From NCBI RefSeq assembly GCF_024220585.1, contig NZ_JAMXKF010000011.1, forward strand, positions 1 through 64,000: DNA of 64,000 nucleotides, in the 5' to 3' direction. Position 1 is the first letter of the stretch. Each line of letters begins with the position of its first letter. Position numbers and translations under genes: made by a program. The notes beneath the pieces were generated by a model. That model did not search any database, had not been told where the DNA came from, and worked only from the letters and a program-made list of their open reading frames with translations. This stretch comes from Dyadobacter diqingensis (GTDB lineage: Bacteria; Bacteroidota; Bacteroidia; Cytophagales; Spirosomataceae). Below are positions 28,135 to 36,693 of the stretch, in pieces.

Positions 28135-28983
28135 CTACTGAACATAACTATAATTGAAAATGCTCTTATATGCCTTGTCGTCATGTGAGTTGGTGAACGT
28201 TGCAGTTTTGGTGATAAGCTGATTCAAAGTGTTGTACTGATAATTGTAAATAACAGACCCCGGGTAAACCCTTCCAGGATTTGTATAGCCAAAAACAGAT
28301 CTGCCATCCTCGTAGAAGAGCATATTATTTTTGGTGGTGCTCGTTATCTTTTCGATAAGCTCATTTTTGGGGTTATAGTTATTTTTAGTGTTCGTTGTGT
28401 AAACAAATCTTGGTTCGGTCTTTTCAACAATTCCAATCACTTTTCGAATATCATGGCAGATAAATACGGAATCTGTTTCTGTTGAAATACGGTTTTGGCT
28501 GTCATACTTAAAATACCTTTTGGTGACCCATAATGGATAGTTGAATAAAACATCGCCCTCGCCCGGTATCTCAAACCAAAAACTCCTCAATTCTTTTTTG
28601 ATTAGTTTATTATTCTCATACATGCTGGTGTCTGAGACGAAGTGTTTTCTTGCGCCGGAAGTTGCTCTAAATTCCTCGAATTTTACGGGCTGGTTAGACA
28701 GGTTGTAGGTGTATAGCCTGTAATATATCGATCCGGCGGTTAAACGGGATGTTTCTTCATTATTTCTAAATCCTCTTATTGAAAAGTTGCGGGAATTTTT
28801 CTCCTGCGCCAATAAGCCATCTCTGTCAAATGTGTATTCTACTGTTACGCTGTCATCCGGGAGATACCGCAGTTCCGTGATTTTATTTAAATAAGGTTGG
28901 GCAGGATCGGGGCTACTTTCCTTTTTGCAGGAAACCCAGAATAAGGACACTGTGGATATCAGTAGGATGGAGAAAGGTTTCAT
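28135..28983 (-). CDS. Hypothetical lipoprotein with YD-like strands
   Basis: The 282-residue product has a lipoprotein signal with WVSC at about 16-19 and a KKESSPDPAQP spacer. The rest is beta-rich with repeated Tyr/Asp-containing strands (YTFDRDGLLAQE, YFKYDSQNRISTE, YNYQYNTLNQLITK), resembling the DUF4595/YD-like lipoproteins seen in Bacteroidota; I cannot assign the family firmly. It is downstream of the SGNH hydrolase on the same strand but 64 nt away. Confidence 0.75.
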   Translation of the reverse strand: MKPFSILLISTVSLFWVSCKKESSPDPAQPYLNKITELRYLPDDSVTVEYTFDRDGLLAQEKNSRNFSIRGFRNNEETSRLTAGSIYYRLYTYNLSNQPVKFEEFRATSGARKHFVSDTSMYENNKLIKKELRSFWFEIPGEGDVLFNYPLWVTKRYFKYDSQNRISTETDSVFICHDIRKVIGIVEKTEPRFVYTTNTKNNYNPKNELIEKITSTTKNNMLFYEDGRSVFGYTNPGRVYPGSVIYNYQYNTLNQLITKTATFTNSHDDKAYKSIFNYSYVQ

Positions 28984-29047
28984 TATATTGAAGATGAGTG
29001 GCTAATTACTATTTTTGCAACTTCAATAGTACAATTATTTTATGAAT

Positions 29048-29698
29048 TTATATTGATAATTGATGTTTTATACTCATCTTTTTTAAAACTTTGTCAACTT
29101 CATTTGCCCAAATTTTATAGGCTGCTGTATTCAGATGTGTCTTATCCTTTGCAAACGCTGGTTTCAGCCCCGTTGCATCGGATAGGTGTGGATTCAGGTC
29201 CAGGTATTCAATGTTGTTTTTTTGACAATAGGTTATCAGGAATTCATTCAGCCGAATTACCTCTTTTTTACTCTCAGGATCATTTTGCTCGTAAAGCGTT
29301 AAAGTGACGACCGGTTTGATCCCGTTTTTTACGATTGTCTCTAAAATTACCTGATAGTTCTGCTGGATTTTCTCCTGAGCCACGCCAACGGTGATGTCAT
29401 TAATGCCTGCTTCAACAAAACAGACGGCAGGATGTTTATCGATGACATGGGGCTGCAAAAGGGATATGAAATGATACGTGCAAAGTCCTGGAAATCCGCT
29501 GTTGAGCACGTCGGTTCGTCCGAGAAGTTCAACCCATTTTCCTTGTGCAGTCAGTGAATTTCCGAACATGACTATTTTGGTGTCGCCTTTTATCGCTACT
29601 ATTTTTTGAATCCATTTATCACGGAAAATATAGGCACAGACGATCAGAAAAATGATGTTGAACAGCAAAGAAATTGAGAGAATAACTTTTGTTTTCAT
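29048..29698 (-). CDS. Membrane-anchored SGNH/GDSL hydrolase
   Basis: The 216-residue protein has an N-terminal membrane anchor or uncleaved signal (about 5-25). An SGNH domain follows with block I MFGNSLTAQG (nucleophile S48), block III EAGINDI (Asn) and block V DKTHLN (Asp and His). These enzymes hydrolyse esters, often acetyl groups on carbohydrates or lipids; the substrate is unknown. The catalytic set is complete. It lies divergent from the S46 peptidase gene. Confidence 0.9.
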   Translation of the reverse strand: MKTKVILSISLLFNIIFLIVCAYIFRDKWIQKIVAIKGDTKIVMFGNSLTAQGKWVELLGRTDVLNSGFPGLCTYHFISLLQPHVIDKHPAVCFVEAGINDITVGVAQEKIQQNYQVILETIVKNGIKPVVTLTLYEQNDPESKKEVIRLNEFLITYCQKNNIEYLDLNPHLSDATGLKPAFAKDKTHLNTAAYKIWANEVDKVLKKMSIKHQLSI

Positions 29699-29786
29699 CT
29701 TTCTGGTTCAGTTTAAGGGCCGCTGGAAAAACGGTTAACGGTTTAAATCTCATGATTTTGTTCCAAATAGTAACGATATCTGTATA

Positions 29787-29820
29787 TTGAGATAACTTTT
29801 GCATAATCTTATTAGCTTTG
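29787..29820 (+). promoter_or_regulatory. Promoter of the S46 peptidase gene
   Basis: TTG (29787-29789) and a perfect -7 TAGCTTTG (29813-29820) are 23 nt apart. The predicted transcript start near 29827 suits the ATG at 29858 rather than 29828. Confidence 0.5.
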
Positions 29821-29857
29821 TGCAACAGTGTTACATCTTTATTATTTGGATAAATTT

Positions 29858-31957
29858 ATGCAGTCAACAACAAAAATCATTAAAAAACTTGGTTTGATCG
29901 GGTTGCTTTCCTTGGGGAATGTGGTCGTTCAGGCGCAGGATATCAAACTGGACTCTGTAAAAGCGGGGGAATTTGATATGGGTAAAATGTGGACGTTCGA
30001 TACCCCGCCAGCCGAGTATTTTAAAAAGACCTATAATTTTACCCCCGACGAAAAGTGGTTTGAAAAGGCCAGGCTTTCGGCGCTCCGTTTTGCTACCTAT
30101 TGCTCGGCGTCCTTTGTGTCGGCGAATGGTCTGGTAATGACCAATCACCATTGCGCGCGCGAATCGGGCGTGGCTGTTCAGAAAAAAGGAGAGGATTTTC
30201 TGGCCAACGGATTTTATGCCGCCAAGCTTTCGGATGAAAGAAAGGTTGCAGATCTGTTTGTTGACCAGCTCGTGAAAATCGAAGATATCACCGAACGTAT
30301 TCAGAAAATCGAAGACCAGGGTGAGTCCAATGCCGAACGTGTAAAATTGCGCGACCAGGCATTTGAGAATATTAAAAAAGAGTATCAGGCAAAAGATGGC
30401 TGGAAAGGTCTGGAAGTTGAAACGGTCAGTTTTTACAGCGGCGGACGTTATTCTTTGTACGGTTTCAAAAGATATAAAGATGTGCGGGTCGTATTTATGC
30501 CGGAGCTTCAAATGGGCTTTTTTGGCGGTGATCCTGACAATTTCACGTATCCGCGTTATAACCTGGACTGCTCATTTTTCCGTGTTTACGACGACAATGG
30601 CAAGCCGCTTCAAACGGAAAATTATTACAAGTTTAATACGGATGGAATTAAGGATGGTGAACCTGTTTTTGTCGTAGGGAATCCGGGAAGTACGGGGCGT
30701 TTACGTACCGTTGATGAACTGGAACTGGACCGTGATCTGGTTATGCCTTTCACACTTCAGCTATTGAAAAACCGTTCTCTTGCTTTGCAGGAATATAACA
30801 AAACGGCAAAAAGCGATAGTATCCTGAATGAAATTTTCAGCTACGAAAATAGCTACAAAGCTTATGCAGGCCGCTTGGCAGGAATGAAAGATCCGGTTTT
30901 GATGGCGCGCAAGCGGGATTTTGAAAAGAACTTTAAGAAGGCAGTTCGGGCAAACCCAAAGCTGGCGCCGAATTATGGCATGTGGGATAATATTTCAGAA
31001 AACGTAAAAACTTTGCGTGCTGTCCGCAACGATGTTTCAATTATGCAGCCGAATCCGCTATCCCGCGGTGAATTGCTGACTTTTGCACAGCAACTGGTTG
31101 ATTTTGCATCACTTTCCAAAACAAATCCGGACCGCGCGAATACGTTAAAAGGAACTTTGAAAGCATTTAAGCCGGATATTGCTTCGCTGGAAGAGGCATA
31201 CCTGACGGCACATTTTGAGGAAGCCACCACGTTTTTAGGCAGAAACGACGAGTACGTTAAAACGGCCCTGGCTGGTAAATCGCCAAAAGAAGCGGCCGCG
31301 GCAGCGCTTAAAAATACAAAATTGAGTGATGATGCCTACGTAAACAAGCTTTTGGACGGAGGCGCAGCAGCAATCTCTGCTTCGGATGATCCGCTGATCC
31401 AGCTGGCACGAATTTCCCAGCCAAGATTTATGTATGCCGCAGCGGCTGCAAGAGATGCGAATTCGAAATTGAATGTGGATCGCAGTAAACTTGGCCGCTT
31501 GCTTTATGATGTCTACGGAACAAGTATTCCGCCGGATGCTACTTTTTCATTGCGTATCAGCGACGGTGTTGTAAAATCCTATGAATACAACGGTACAACG
31601 GCGCCAGTTAAAACAACCTACTTCGGGATGTATGACCGTTATGAGTCCAACGGCGGTGTGTTTCCATGGTCATTGCCGAAACGCTGGCTGAATCCTCCGA
31701 CAGAATTATTGAAAGCGCCGGTTAACTTTATTTCGACCAACGATATCATTGGCGGAAATTCAGGGTCTCCGATGGTTAATCAGAAACTGGAAGCCGTTGG
31801 ATTGATATTTGACGGAAATGTGGAAAGCTTGCCGGGCTATTTCATTTTTGCGCCAGACGCAGGTAATCGTACTGTTTCGGTGCATGCCGGTGGTATGATC
31901 GCGGCTATGAAACATATTTACAAAGCCAACAGGCTCGTGGAAGAATTGACAAAATAA
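29858..31957 (+). CDS. S46-family dipeptidyl-peptidase (DPP7/DPP11 type)
   Basis: S46 peptidases remove dipeptides from peptides in the periplasm of amino-acid-using Bacteroidota. The 699-residue protein has a signal peptide (about 1-26, ending VQAQ), the catalytic His segment VMTNHHCARESG (M94-C99 region) and the catalytic serine S635 in GGNSGSP. Length is typical. Whether it is DPP7-like (hydrophobic) or DPP11-like (acidic) depends on one specificity residue near the serine that I could not align confidently. A 3'-hairpin ends the transcript. Confidence 0.94.
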   Translation: MQSTTKIIKKLGLIGLLSLGNVVVQAQDIKLDSVKAGEFDMGKMWTFDTPPAEYFKKTYNFTPDEKWFEKARLSALRFATYCSASFVSANGLVMTNHHCARESGVAVQKKGEDFLANGFYAAKLSDERKVADLFVDQLVKIEDITERIQKIEDQGESNAERVKLRDQAFENIKKEYQAKDGWKGLEVETVSFYSGGRYSLYGFKRYKDVRVVFMPELQMGFFGGDPDNFTYPRYNLDCSFFRVYDDNGKPLQTENYYKFNTDGIKDGEPVFVVGNPGSTGRLRTVDELELDRDLVMPFTLQLLKNRSLALQEYNKTAKSDSILNEIFSYENSYKAYAGRLAGMKDPVLMARKRDFEKNFKKAVRANPKLAPNYGMWDNISENVKTLRAVRNDVSIMQPNPLSRGELLTFAQQLVDFASLSKTNPDRANTLKGTLKAFKPDIASLEEAYLTAHFEEATTFLGRNDEYVKTALAGKSPKEAAAAALKNTKLSDDAYVNKLLDGGAAAISASDDPLIQLARISQPRFMYAAAAARDANSKLNVDRSKLGRLLYDVYGTSIPPDATFSLRISDGVVKSYEYNGTTAPVKTTYFGMYDRYESNGGVFPWSLPKRWLNPPTELLKAPVNFISTNDIIGGNSGSPMVNQKLEAVGLIFDGNVESLPGYFIFAPDAGNRTVSVHAGGMIAAMKHIYKANRLVEELTK

Positions 31958-31968
31958 ATTTCAGGACG

Positions 31969-32001
31969 GGAGGTTACTGCATAGCGGTAACCTCCTGTTT
32001 T
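31969..32001. terminator. Terminator between the S46 peptidase and tdk
   Basis: GGAGGTTAC (31969-31977) pairs with GTAACCTCC (31987-31995), followed by TGTTTTTTT on the plus strand. It lies between convergent genes. Confidence 0.82.
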
Positions 32002-32002
32002 T

Positions 32003-32602
32003 TTACTCCTGATGATAAGCTTCTTCGCCCAGATTGAAACACCGGCGGCATCTTGCTTCATACAGATCGGTTTCTCCCAGTAACACTTTTTCATTCGATG
32101 GCGAAAGCCGGTACGAATGAGAGGCAACTTCCCCGCAAACCATGCAGATCGCATGTACTTTGGTCACATATTCCGCGATGGCCATCAACTGAGGCATACA
32201 GCCGAAAGGTTTTCCAAGATAATCCATATCCAGCCCGGCGATGATCACCCGCTTTCCAGAATTTGCAAGTGCATCACACACGCTGACAATCGATTCATCA
32301 AAAAATTGAGCTTCATCCAGTCCGACTACTTCCGCATTTTCAGACAACGCGATGATTTCAGAAGAGAGATTCACAGGGATCGCTTCGATGGAATTCTCGT
32401 TGTGCGAAACAATGTTCTCAAGATGATAGCGTTTATCCAGAGCAGGTTTAAAGATCTTTATTTTCTGGCGGGCAATTTTGGCGCGAGTGAGTCTGCGGAT
32501 TAATTCTTCGGTTTTGCCCGAGAACATGGATCCGCAAATCACCTCAATCCATCCTGCACGCGGGTATTGATGGTGTCTTACATGTGAAGGCTCGATGAAC
32601 AT
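32003..32602 (-). CDS. tdk: Thymidine kinase
   Basis: Type II thymidine kinase phosphorylates thymidine with ATP in the salvage pathway. The 199 residues show the P-loop GSMFSGKTEE (about 24-33), the VVGLDEAQFFD Walker B region, AGLDMDYLGKPFG and two zinc-binding cysteine pairs, CMVC and CRRC, near the C-terminus. Domain content is complete. It is divergent from the next gene, separated by a palindrome-containing gap. Confidence 0.97.
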   Translation of the reverse strand: MFIEPSHVRHHQYPRAGWIEVICGSMFSGKTEELIRRLTRAKIARQKIKIFKPALDKRYHLENIVSHNENSIEAIPVNLSSEIIALSENAEVVGLDEAQFFDESIVSVCDALANSGKRVIIAGLDMDYLGKPFGCMPQLMAIAEYVTKVHAICMVCGEVASHSYRLSPSNEKVLLGETDLYEARCRRCFNLGEEAYHQE

Positions 32603-32633
32603 GATAGCCGTGAAATAAGTTGAATCTGTGATC

Positions 32634-32655
32634 GACTGTCCGAACAGTCATTTTT
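32634..32655. repeat. Small palindrome with T run in the tdk divergent gap
   Basis: GACTGT (32634-32639) and ACAGTC (32644-32649) form a perfect inverted repeat around CCGA, followed by ATTTTTTAA. No plus-strand gene precedes it, so it may be an operator or leader element rather than a terminator. Confidence 0.4.
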
Positions 32656-32717
32656 TAATTATATTTACAAAACAAACACATTTTTTAAACACTCTTGTTA
32701 CAAAGCTCTTATTCGTT

Positions 32718-33854
32718 ATGCCGAATAGTTTGAACTCAAATGCACTTAATCAATATGCAGCGCGATTTACGGCTACTGTCCTTAATGAAGCATATCGTAA
32801 CGAAACTGTTGTAAAAGGTCCTGAGCTACTGAAAATTACACCTGTTCGCCAGGTTAATCTAGGTATTCTGAACCGGTTGTTTGATCAATGGAAAAATACG
32901 GCCCTTGCATTCCGCAGTATATATTTTGATTTTGAAAGTGAAGATGTAAAGTCAGCGCTTCAGGCGTTCATGAATACGGTGTCGCAGAATATTGCCGTCA
33001 AACGCAACGATCTCGAACCGCTATTTCTGGATTCTGTGAAAGATGCCATCACGCTTTTATATACACCGGAGAGCTATTTCGAAGAAAAGCTTCGGGCCAT
33101 GCCAGAGTCGGTTTTTACACCCGAGAAAGCACAACAGCTGATAAAATATACACAGATTCACAACGGTATCGCGAAAGCACTTGCAGACCGCCTGGCAGAT
33201 AGTAATGCTGATTCTGTTTATATGACACAGGTAATCGGATGGCTTTACGAAATAAAAAGCGATGTCGAATTGCTGGATGATGTGACACCTTTTATCAGTC
33301 AGTTTTCTGAGATCCTGACCTTGGACTCGTCGGAGCTGCTTCCGGTGGCTAATGCATCATCGCATGCAGTGCCGCAGAATGGTCATAAGCAGGAACCGAA
33401 ATCATTCTTTGATTCGGCATTTTCCGAAATTGACCCTGCCAAACCGGTCGCTATTCCTGTTCAGGCTTCCAGCCAGCAGCGCGCGGAACCGGGCGTGGCA
33501 GTACTTTCAGAAATTGTTTCTAAAACAAATTCTTCTGAGCGGGAATCGCTGAATAACCGTTTCAAAGTAGATATCCCCAAAGTCTCGGATGAAAACCGGT
33601 ATGGAAGTGTGCAGGTGAAAGTTGAAAATATCGCCGGATCTATTCCATTGGGGCAACGTTTCATGTTTGTAAATCAATTGTTCAGCAGAAATAGCGAGCA
33701 CTTTGATAAGGCAATTTACGAGCTGGATCTTGTGAAAAGTTATGAGGAGGCCGAAAATCTGATCTGGCATCGTTACGCTTCCAAATATGCGTGGGATGTC
33801 AACGGAGAGGCAGTTCAGGCATTATTGTCAATCATCAAACGGAAATTCAGCTGA
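32718..33854 (+). CDS. Conserved hypothetical cytoplasmic protein
   Basis: The 378-residue product has no signal peptide or membrane segment. The N-terminal two-thirds is helical. The middle (about 205-290) is low-complexity, with Ala, Gln, Ser and Pro. A compact C-terminal domain (about 305-378) has PLGQRFMFVNQLFSRNSEHFDKAIYEL and WHRYASKYAWDVNGEAVQALL. I do not recognise it. I chose ATG 32718 (MPNSLNSN) over upstream starts because the preceding 30 residues look non-coding. The barrel-type gene follows by 44 nt. Confidence 0.75.
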   Translation: MPNSLNSNALNQYAARFTATVLNEAYRNETVVKGPELLKITPVRQVNLGILNRLFDQWKNTALAFRSIYFDFESEDVKSALQAFMNTVSQNIAVKRNDLEPLFLDSVKDAITLLYTPESYFEEKLRAMPESVFTPEKAQQLIKYTQIHNGIAKALADRLADSNADSVYMTQVIGWLYEIKSDVELLDDVTPFISQFSEILTLDSSELLPVANASSHAVPQNGHKQEPKSFFDSAFSEIDPAKPVAIPVQASSQQRAEPGVAVLSEIVSKTNSSERESLNNRFKVDIPKVSDENRYGSVQVKVENIAGSIPLGQRFMFVNQLFSRNSEHFDKAIYELDLVKSYEEAENLIWHRYASKYAWDVNGEAVQALLSIIKRKFS

Positions 33855-33898
33855 GAAAATAGCGTTTCCCGACATATTATTTTACTGGCGTAGTAAAT

Positions 33899-34768
33899 AT
33901 GAAAGAGCGATCTGGATGTTTATCTCGACAGAAAAACTTCCTTCGATCATTCGTTATCATTATTACAATATCTTACAAGGCTTTCGCCGACGGGAATCCA
34001 TTTCCTGTCGGTGCAAGAGCCTGGGGATTGGCGAATGCAGCTATTGCCCGTTCTGATTATTACGCCATAGGAAATAACCTGGCCGGACTGGGCGGTATCA
34101 CCACCACGGCAGTTTTCTCCACCTACGATTCGCACTATAACTTTGACGGCATCAATACCATCGGCGTCGGGTTTGTGATGCCAGTTTCCGAAAACCTCGG
34201 TGCAGGCTTATCGATACAGCGTTTTGGTGATAAAGTGTATAACCAGATTGCGATCGGATTGGGAGCCGGTCACAAGATCGGCCGGTTTCGTCTGGGATTG
34301 AAAATGAATTATCTTCAAACCGCCGTTAGTTCTTCCGCATTAATCGTTAGTAAAAAAGCCCTTGTTTTTGAATTTGGCGGCATTGTCACGATTTCTTCCC
34401 AACTCGATTTTGGCGCTCATATGTTCAATGTAACGCAATCATCCTATTCAGGAGATTTCCGCGAAATCGTGGATACGGCGTTGCGGACCGGATTTTTATA
34501 TAAACCCTCAGCAGCCATTCAGCTTAGTGCTGAGATCGAAAAAGTTACGGATTATCCGCTTAGTCTGCGTGCCGGTCTGGAATACGAGATTGTTAAACGT
34601 TTTGTGTTAAGGACAGGCATAACTTCCAGGCCCCAGACCAATCATTTTGGTATGGGTTTTAAGGGTAATCGTTTTCATTTGGATTATGCCATGCACACGC
34701 ATCAGCAACTGGGCTGGTCGCATCACTTTTCGTTAGGTTACATTCTCCGGGAGCAGAATGCCAAATAA
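33899..34768 (+). CDS. Outer-membrane beta-barrel protein, PorV-like
   Basis: The 289-residue protein has a long n-region then a signal peptide (about 17-31, ending AFA-DG). The start of the mature part, NPFPVGARAWGLANAAIARSD, and the NNLAGLGGI stretch resemble PorV/FadL-like barrels, and the rest alternates hydrophobic and polar strands ending in YILREQ. Some relatives act in type IX secretion, others in transport; I cannot decide. It is 44 nt after the hypothetical gene and convergent with the alpha/beta hydrolase. Confidence 0.7.
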   Translation: MKERSGCLSRQKNFLRSFVIIITISYKAFADGNPFPVGARAWGLANAAIARSDYYAIGNNLAGLGGITTTAVFSTYDSHYNFDGINTIGVGFVMPVSENLGAGLSIQRFGDKVYNQIAIGLGAGHKIGRFRLGLKMNYLQTAVSSSALIVSKKALVFEFGGIVTISSQLDFGAHMFNVTQSSYSGDFREIVDTALRTGFLYKPSAAIQLSAEIEKVTDYPLSLRAGLEYEIVKRFVLRTGITSRPQTNHFGMGFKGNRFHLDYAMHTHQQLGWSHHFSLGYILREQNAK

Positions 34769-34804
34769 TTCTGGTCATTTTCCGTCCGGATTGATGGATC
34801 GTTT

Positions 34805-35620
34805 CTAGGTTAATGTATTTACAAAACCCGCGATTACTTCATACATCTCTTTCGGATTGTCGTAAAAGACAAAATGGTTGCTGCCCGGGATACACTTGAT
34901 GTTCATCCCATTATTGACAAGCTTGGGAATGTACGACAGATTTTTGTTTTCTTCCCCGTAAATGAAAATCCGTGGAATTTCCATCGTCAGGTATTGTTCC
35001 AGCAATTCCCCCGTCGCGGAATAAGCTACGGTCTGGAAACTGTAATTATAGTATGATTTGATATTGGTGTTCAATTGTAAGTTATTGGCAATAATATGAT
35101 ATCCTGCATTTCCTTTTTTCTTCATGTCGGTAATGACTTTCGGAAAAATTTCTTTGGAAAACCGGTCATATTCGTGGGTCACTACCATGCTCGAAAACAT
35201 ACAGTCTTCCGGCATCAGATTGCCTTCAATATTGATGTAGGCTTTGATCTTTTCCAACCCGCCTCGTTGCAGATACAACAACGTGGTTAAACCGCCCATG
35301 CTGGTACCAGTAAGGATAAAATCCTTTATCGCCAGTTTATCAATAAACAGCGAGGTGATGGCGGTAAGATCATCAACATTAAGCGGATCATCTTCATAAT
35401 AACTGGAATTGCCCGTGCCGGGGTTATCAAAACAAATTAAAGTATGGTCGGCCAGCGCATCCGCTTTGCAGGCTTCCCAGTAATTCTCTTTCGAACCACC
35501 CAGCCCGTGAACAAACAACAATGTCTCTTTCCGTCCCTGACGGTAGAAATATTCAATATCAAATTTTCGGTTATCATAAAATAACTGAATAGAGTCGATT
35601 TGTGGTGTCTGTTTGGGCAT
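34805..35620 (-). CDS. Alpha/beta hydrolase
   Basis: The 271-residue cytoplasmic enzyme has the oxyanion-loop VHGLGGSKENYW, nucleophile elbow GTSMGG (S107), an acidic residue in YGEENKNLSYI and the catalytic histidine H249 in GSNHFVFYD. The substrate is unknown. It is 57 nt downstream of the HMG-CoA-lyase-like gene on the same strand and could act with it (inference). Confidence 0.9.
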   Translation of the reverse strand: MPKQTPQIDSIQLFYDNRKFDIEYFYRQGRKETLLFVHGLGGSKENYWEACKADALADHTLICFDNPGTGNSSYYEDDPLNVDDLTAITSLFIDKLAIKDFILTGTSMGGLTTLLYLQRGGLEKIKAYINIEGNLMPEDCMFSSMVVTHEYDRFSKEIFPKVITDMKKKGNAGYHIIANNLQLNTNIKSYYNYSFQTVAYSATGELLEQYLTMEIPRIFIYGEENKNLSYIPKLVNNGMNIKCIPGSNHFVFYDNPKEMYEVIAGFVNTLT

Positions 35621-35634
35621 AGGTTTTATTTTTT

Positions 35635-35650
35635 AGCTTTCAGCAATCAG
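35635..35650. repeat. Short copy of the 36.6-kb intergenic repeat
   Basis: AGCTTTCAGCAATCAG resembles the core AGCTTTCAGCAATCGG-type sequence repeated at 36553-36596. It lies in the gap between the hydrolase and HMG-CoA-lyase-like genes. Confidence 0.5.
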
Positions 35651-35677
35651 CTTAGCTGATTCAAAATATCAATCACT

Positions 35678-36532
35678 TCATATCTGACTATTGACTAATT
35701 CCAAAAACATTTGACGGGCTTCATCCAGTGCCTTCATATCCAGACAAGTCAGGTCCTTTTTTTCTCGGGCGAAGTCCAGTAACCTTTCCATCGGCATATT
35801 GCCCACCAGATCGTCCTGTGCCATCGGGCAGCCTCCGTAGCCTAACAATGCACCGTCAAACCGCCGACAGCCTGCTGCGTAGGCAGCATTAATTTTTACT
35901 TGCCAGGCTTCGGCCTTCGTATGAAAATGCGCTCCGAATTCCAGATCCGGATACGTTGTGATCAATTGTTGAAAAAGCGCTGTGATGTCTTCCACATCTG
36001 CCAGCCCAACAGTGTCGGCCAGTGAAAATATAGTTATCCCCAGCGCAGAAAGTTTTTTTACCCAATGCAAAACAATTTCAGGATTCCAGGTATCACCATA
36101 AGGATTACCAAAACCCATGGAAATGTAAATCACCAGTTTTTTGCCGTGTTGTCTGCATAAAGACTGAATCTGCTCAACTCTACCTAATGATTCGGCAATA
36201 GTCGCATGGGTATTTCGCAACTGAAAAGTTTCAGAGATCGAAAACGGATAACCGAGGTAGGTAATCTGGTCAAAAGCACAGGCTTCGGCAGCACCACGTT
36301 CGTTGGCGACGATCGCCAGCAATTTGGTGGAAGTAGCAGAAAGATCAAGTTTGGGAATTATATCAGCCGTGTCGCTGACTTGTGGCATGGCCTTGGGAGA
36401 AACAAAACTTCCGAAATCCAGCGTGTCAAAACCAACCTGGAGAAGCTTGTTCAGGTATTCAATTTTTTTGTGGGTAGGAATAAAAGGGTGATGGCCCTGC
36501 CATGCGTCCCGGGGGCATTCGATCAGTTTCAT
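35678..36532 (-). CDS. HMG-CoA-lyase-family enzyme
   Basis: Family members cleave 3-hydroxy-3-methylglutaryl-CoA to acetyl-CoA and acetoacetate, in leucine breakdown. The 284-residue TIM barrel shows IECPRDAWQGHH at the start, the VGFDTLDFGSF segment, LADTVGLADVEDI, AHFHTKAEAWQVKI and the catalytic-cysteine loop GGCPMAQDDLVGN. The first codon of the open frame is TTG; I use the ATG two codons later. No other leucine-pathway gene is adjacent, so related lyases or aldolases remain possible. Confidence 0.85.
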   Translation of the reverse strand: MKLIECPRDAWQGHHPFIPTHKKIEYLNKLLQVGFDTLDFGSFVSPKAMPQVSDTADIIPKLDLSATSTKLLAIVANERGAAEACAFDQITYLGYPFSISETFQLRNTHATIAESLGRVEQIQSLCRQHGKKLVIYISMGFGNPYGDTWNPEIVLHWVKKLSALGITIFSLADTVGLADVEDITALFQQLITTYPDLEFGAHFHTKAEAWQVKINAAYAAGCRRFDGALLGYGGCPMAQDDLVGNMPMERLLDFAREKKDLTCLDMKALDEARQMFLELVNSQI

Positions 36533-36552
36533 AGGCAAAGGAATTAGATATT

Positions 36553-36691
36553 GCTTTCAGCAATCGGCTTTCGGCGGTCGGCAATCGGTTTTCGGCAGCG
36601 CCGCTCCCGACAGTCATCCCTTGGATTGGCATGACAGCCTGGGCGACCCCGCCGATAGCTGACAGCCGGGGCGGCCCCGCCGAAAGCCGAT
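36553..36691. repeat. Compound intergenic repeat, tandem and inverted copies
   Basis: Two GCAATCGGYTTTCGGC copies lie 21 nt apart (36560-36575, 36581-36596). Two 28-nt copies (36633-36660, 36661-36688) are tandem with only four differences, built on GACAGCCKGGGCG. ATCGGCTTTCGGCGG (36563-36577) is the exact inverse of 36677-36691, so the whole can fold. No coding potential. Confidence 0.75.
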
Positions 36692-36693
36692 AC

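Noticed and set aside
29864-30511. 215-codon minus-strand open frame
   Set aside because: Antisense shadow of the S46 peptidase gene, rich in Phe and Ile as expected for a shadow frame.
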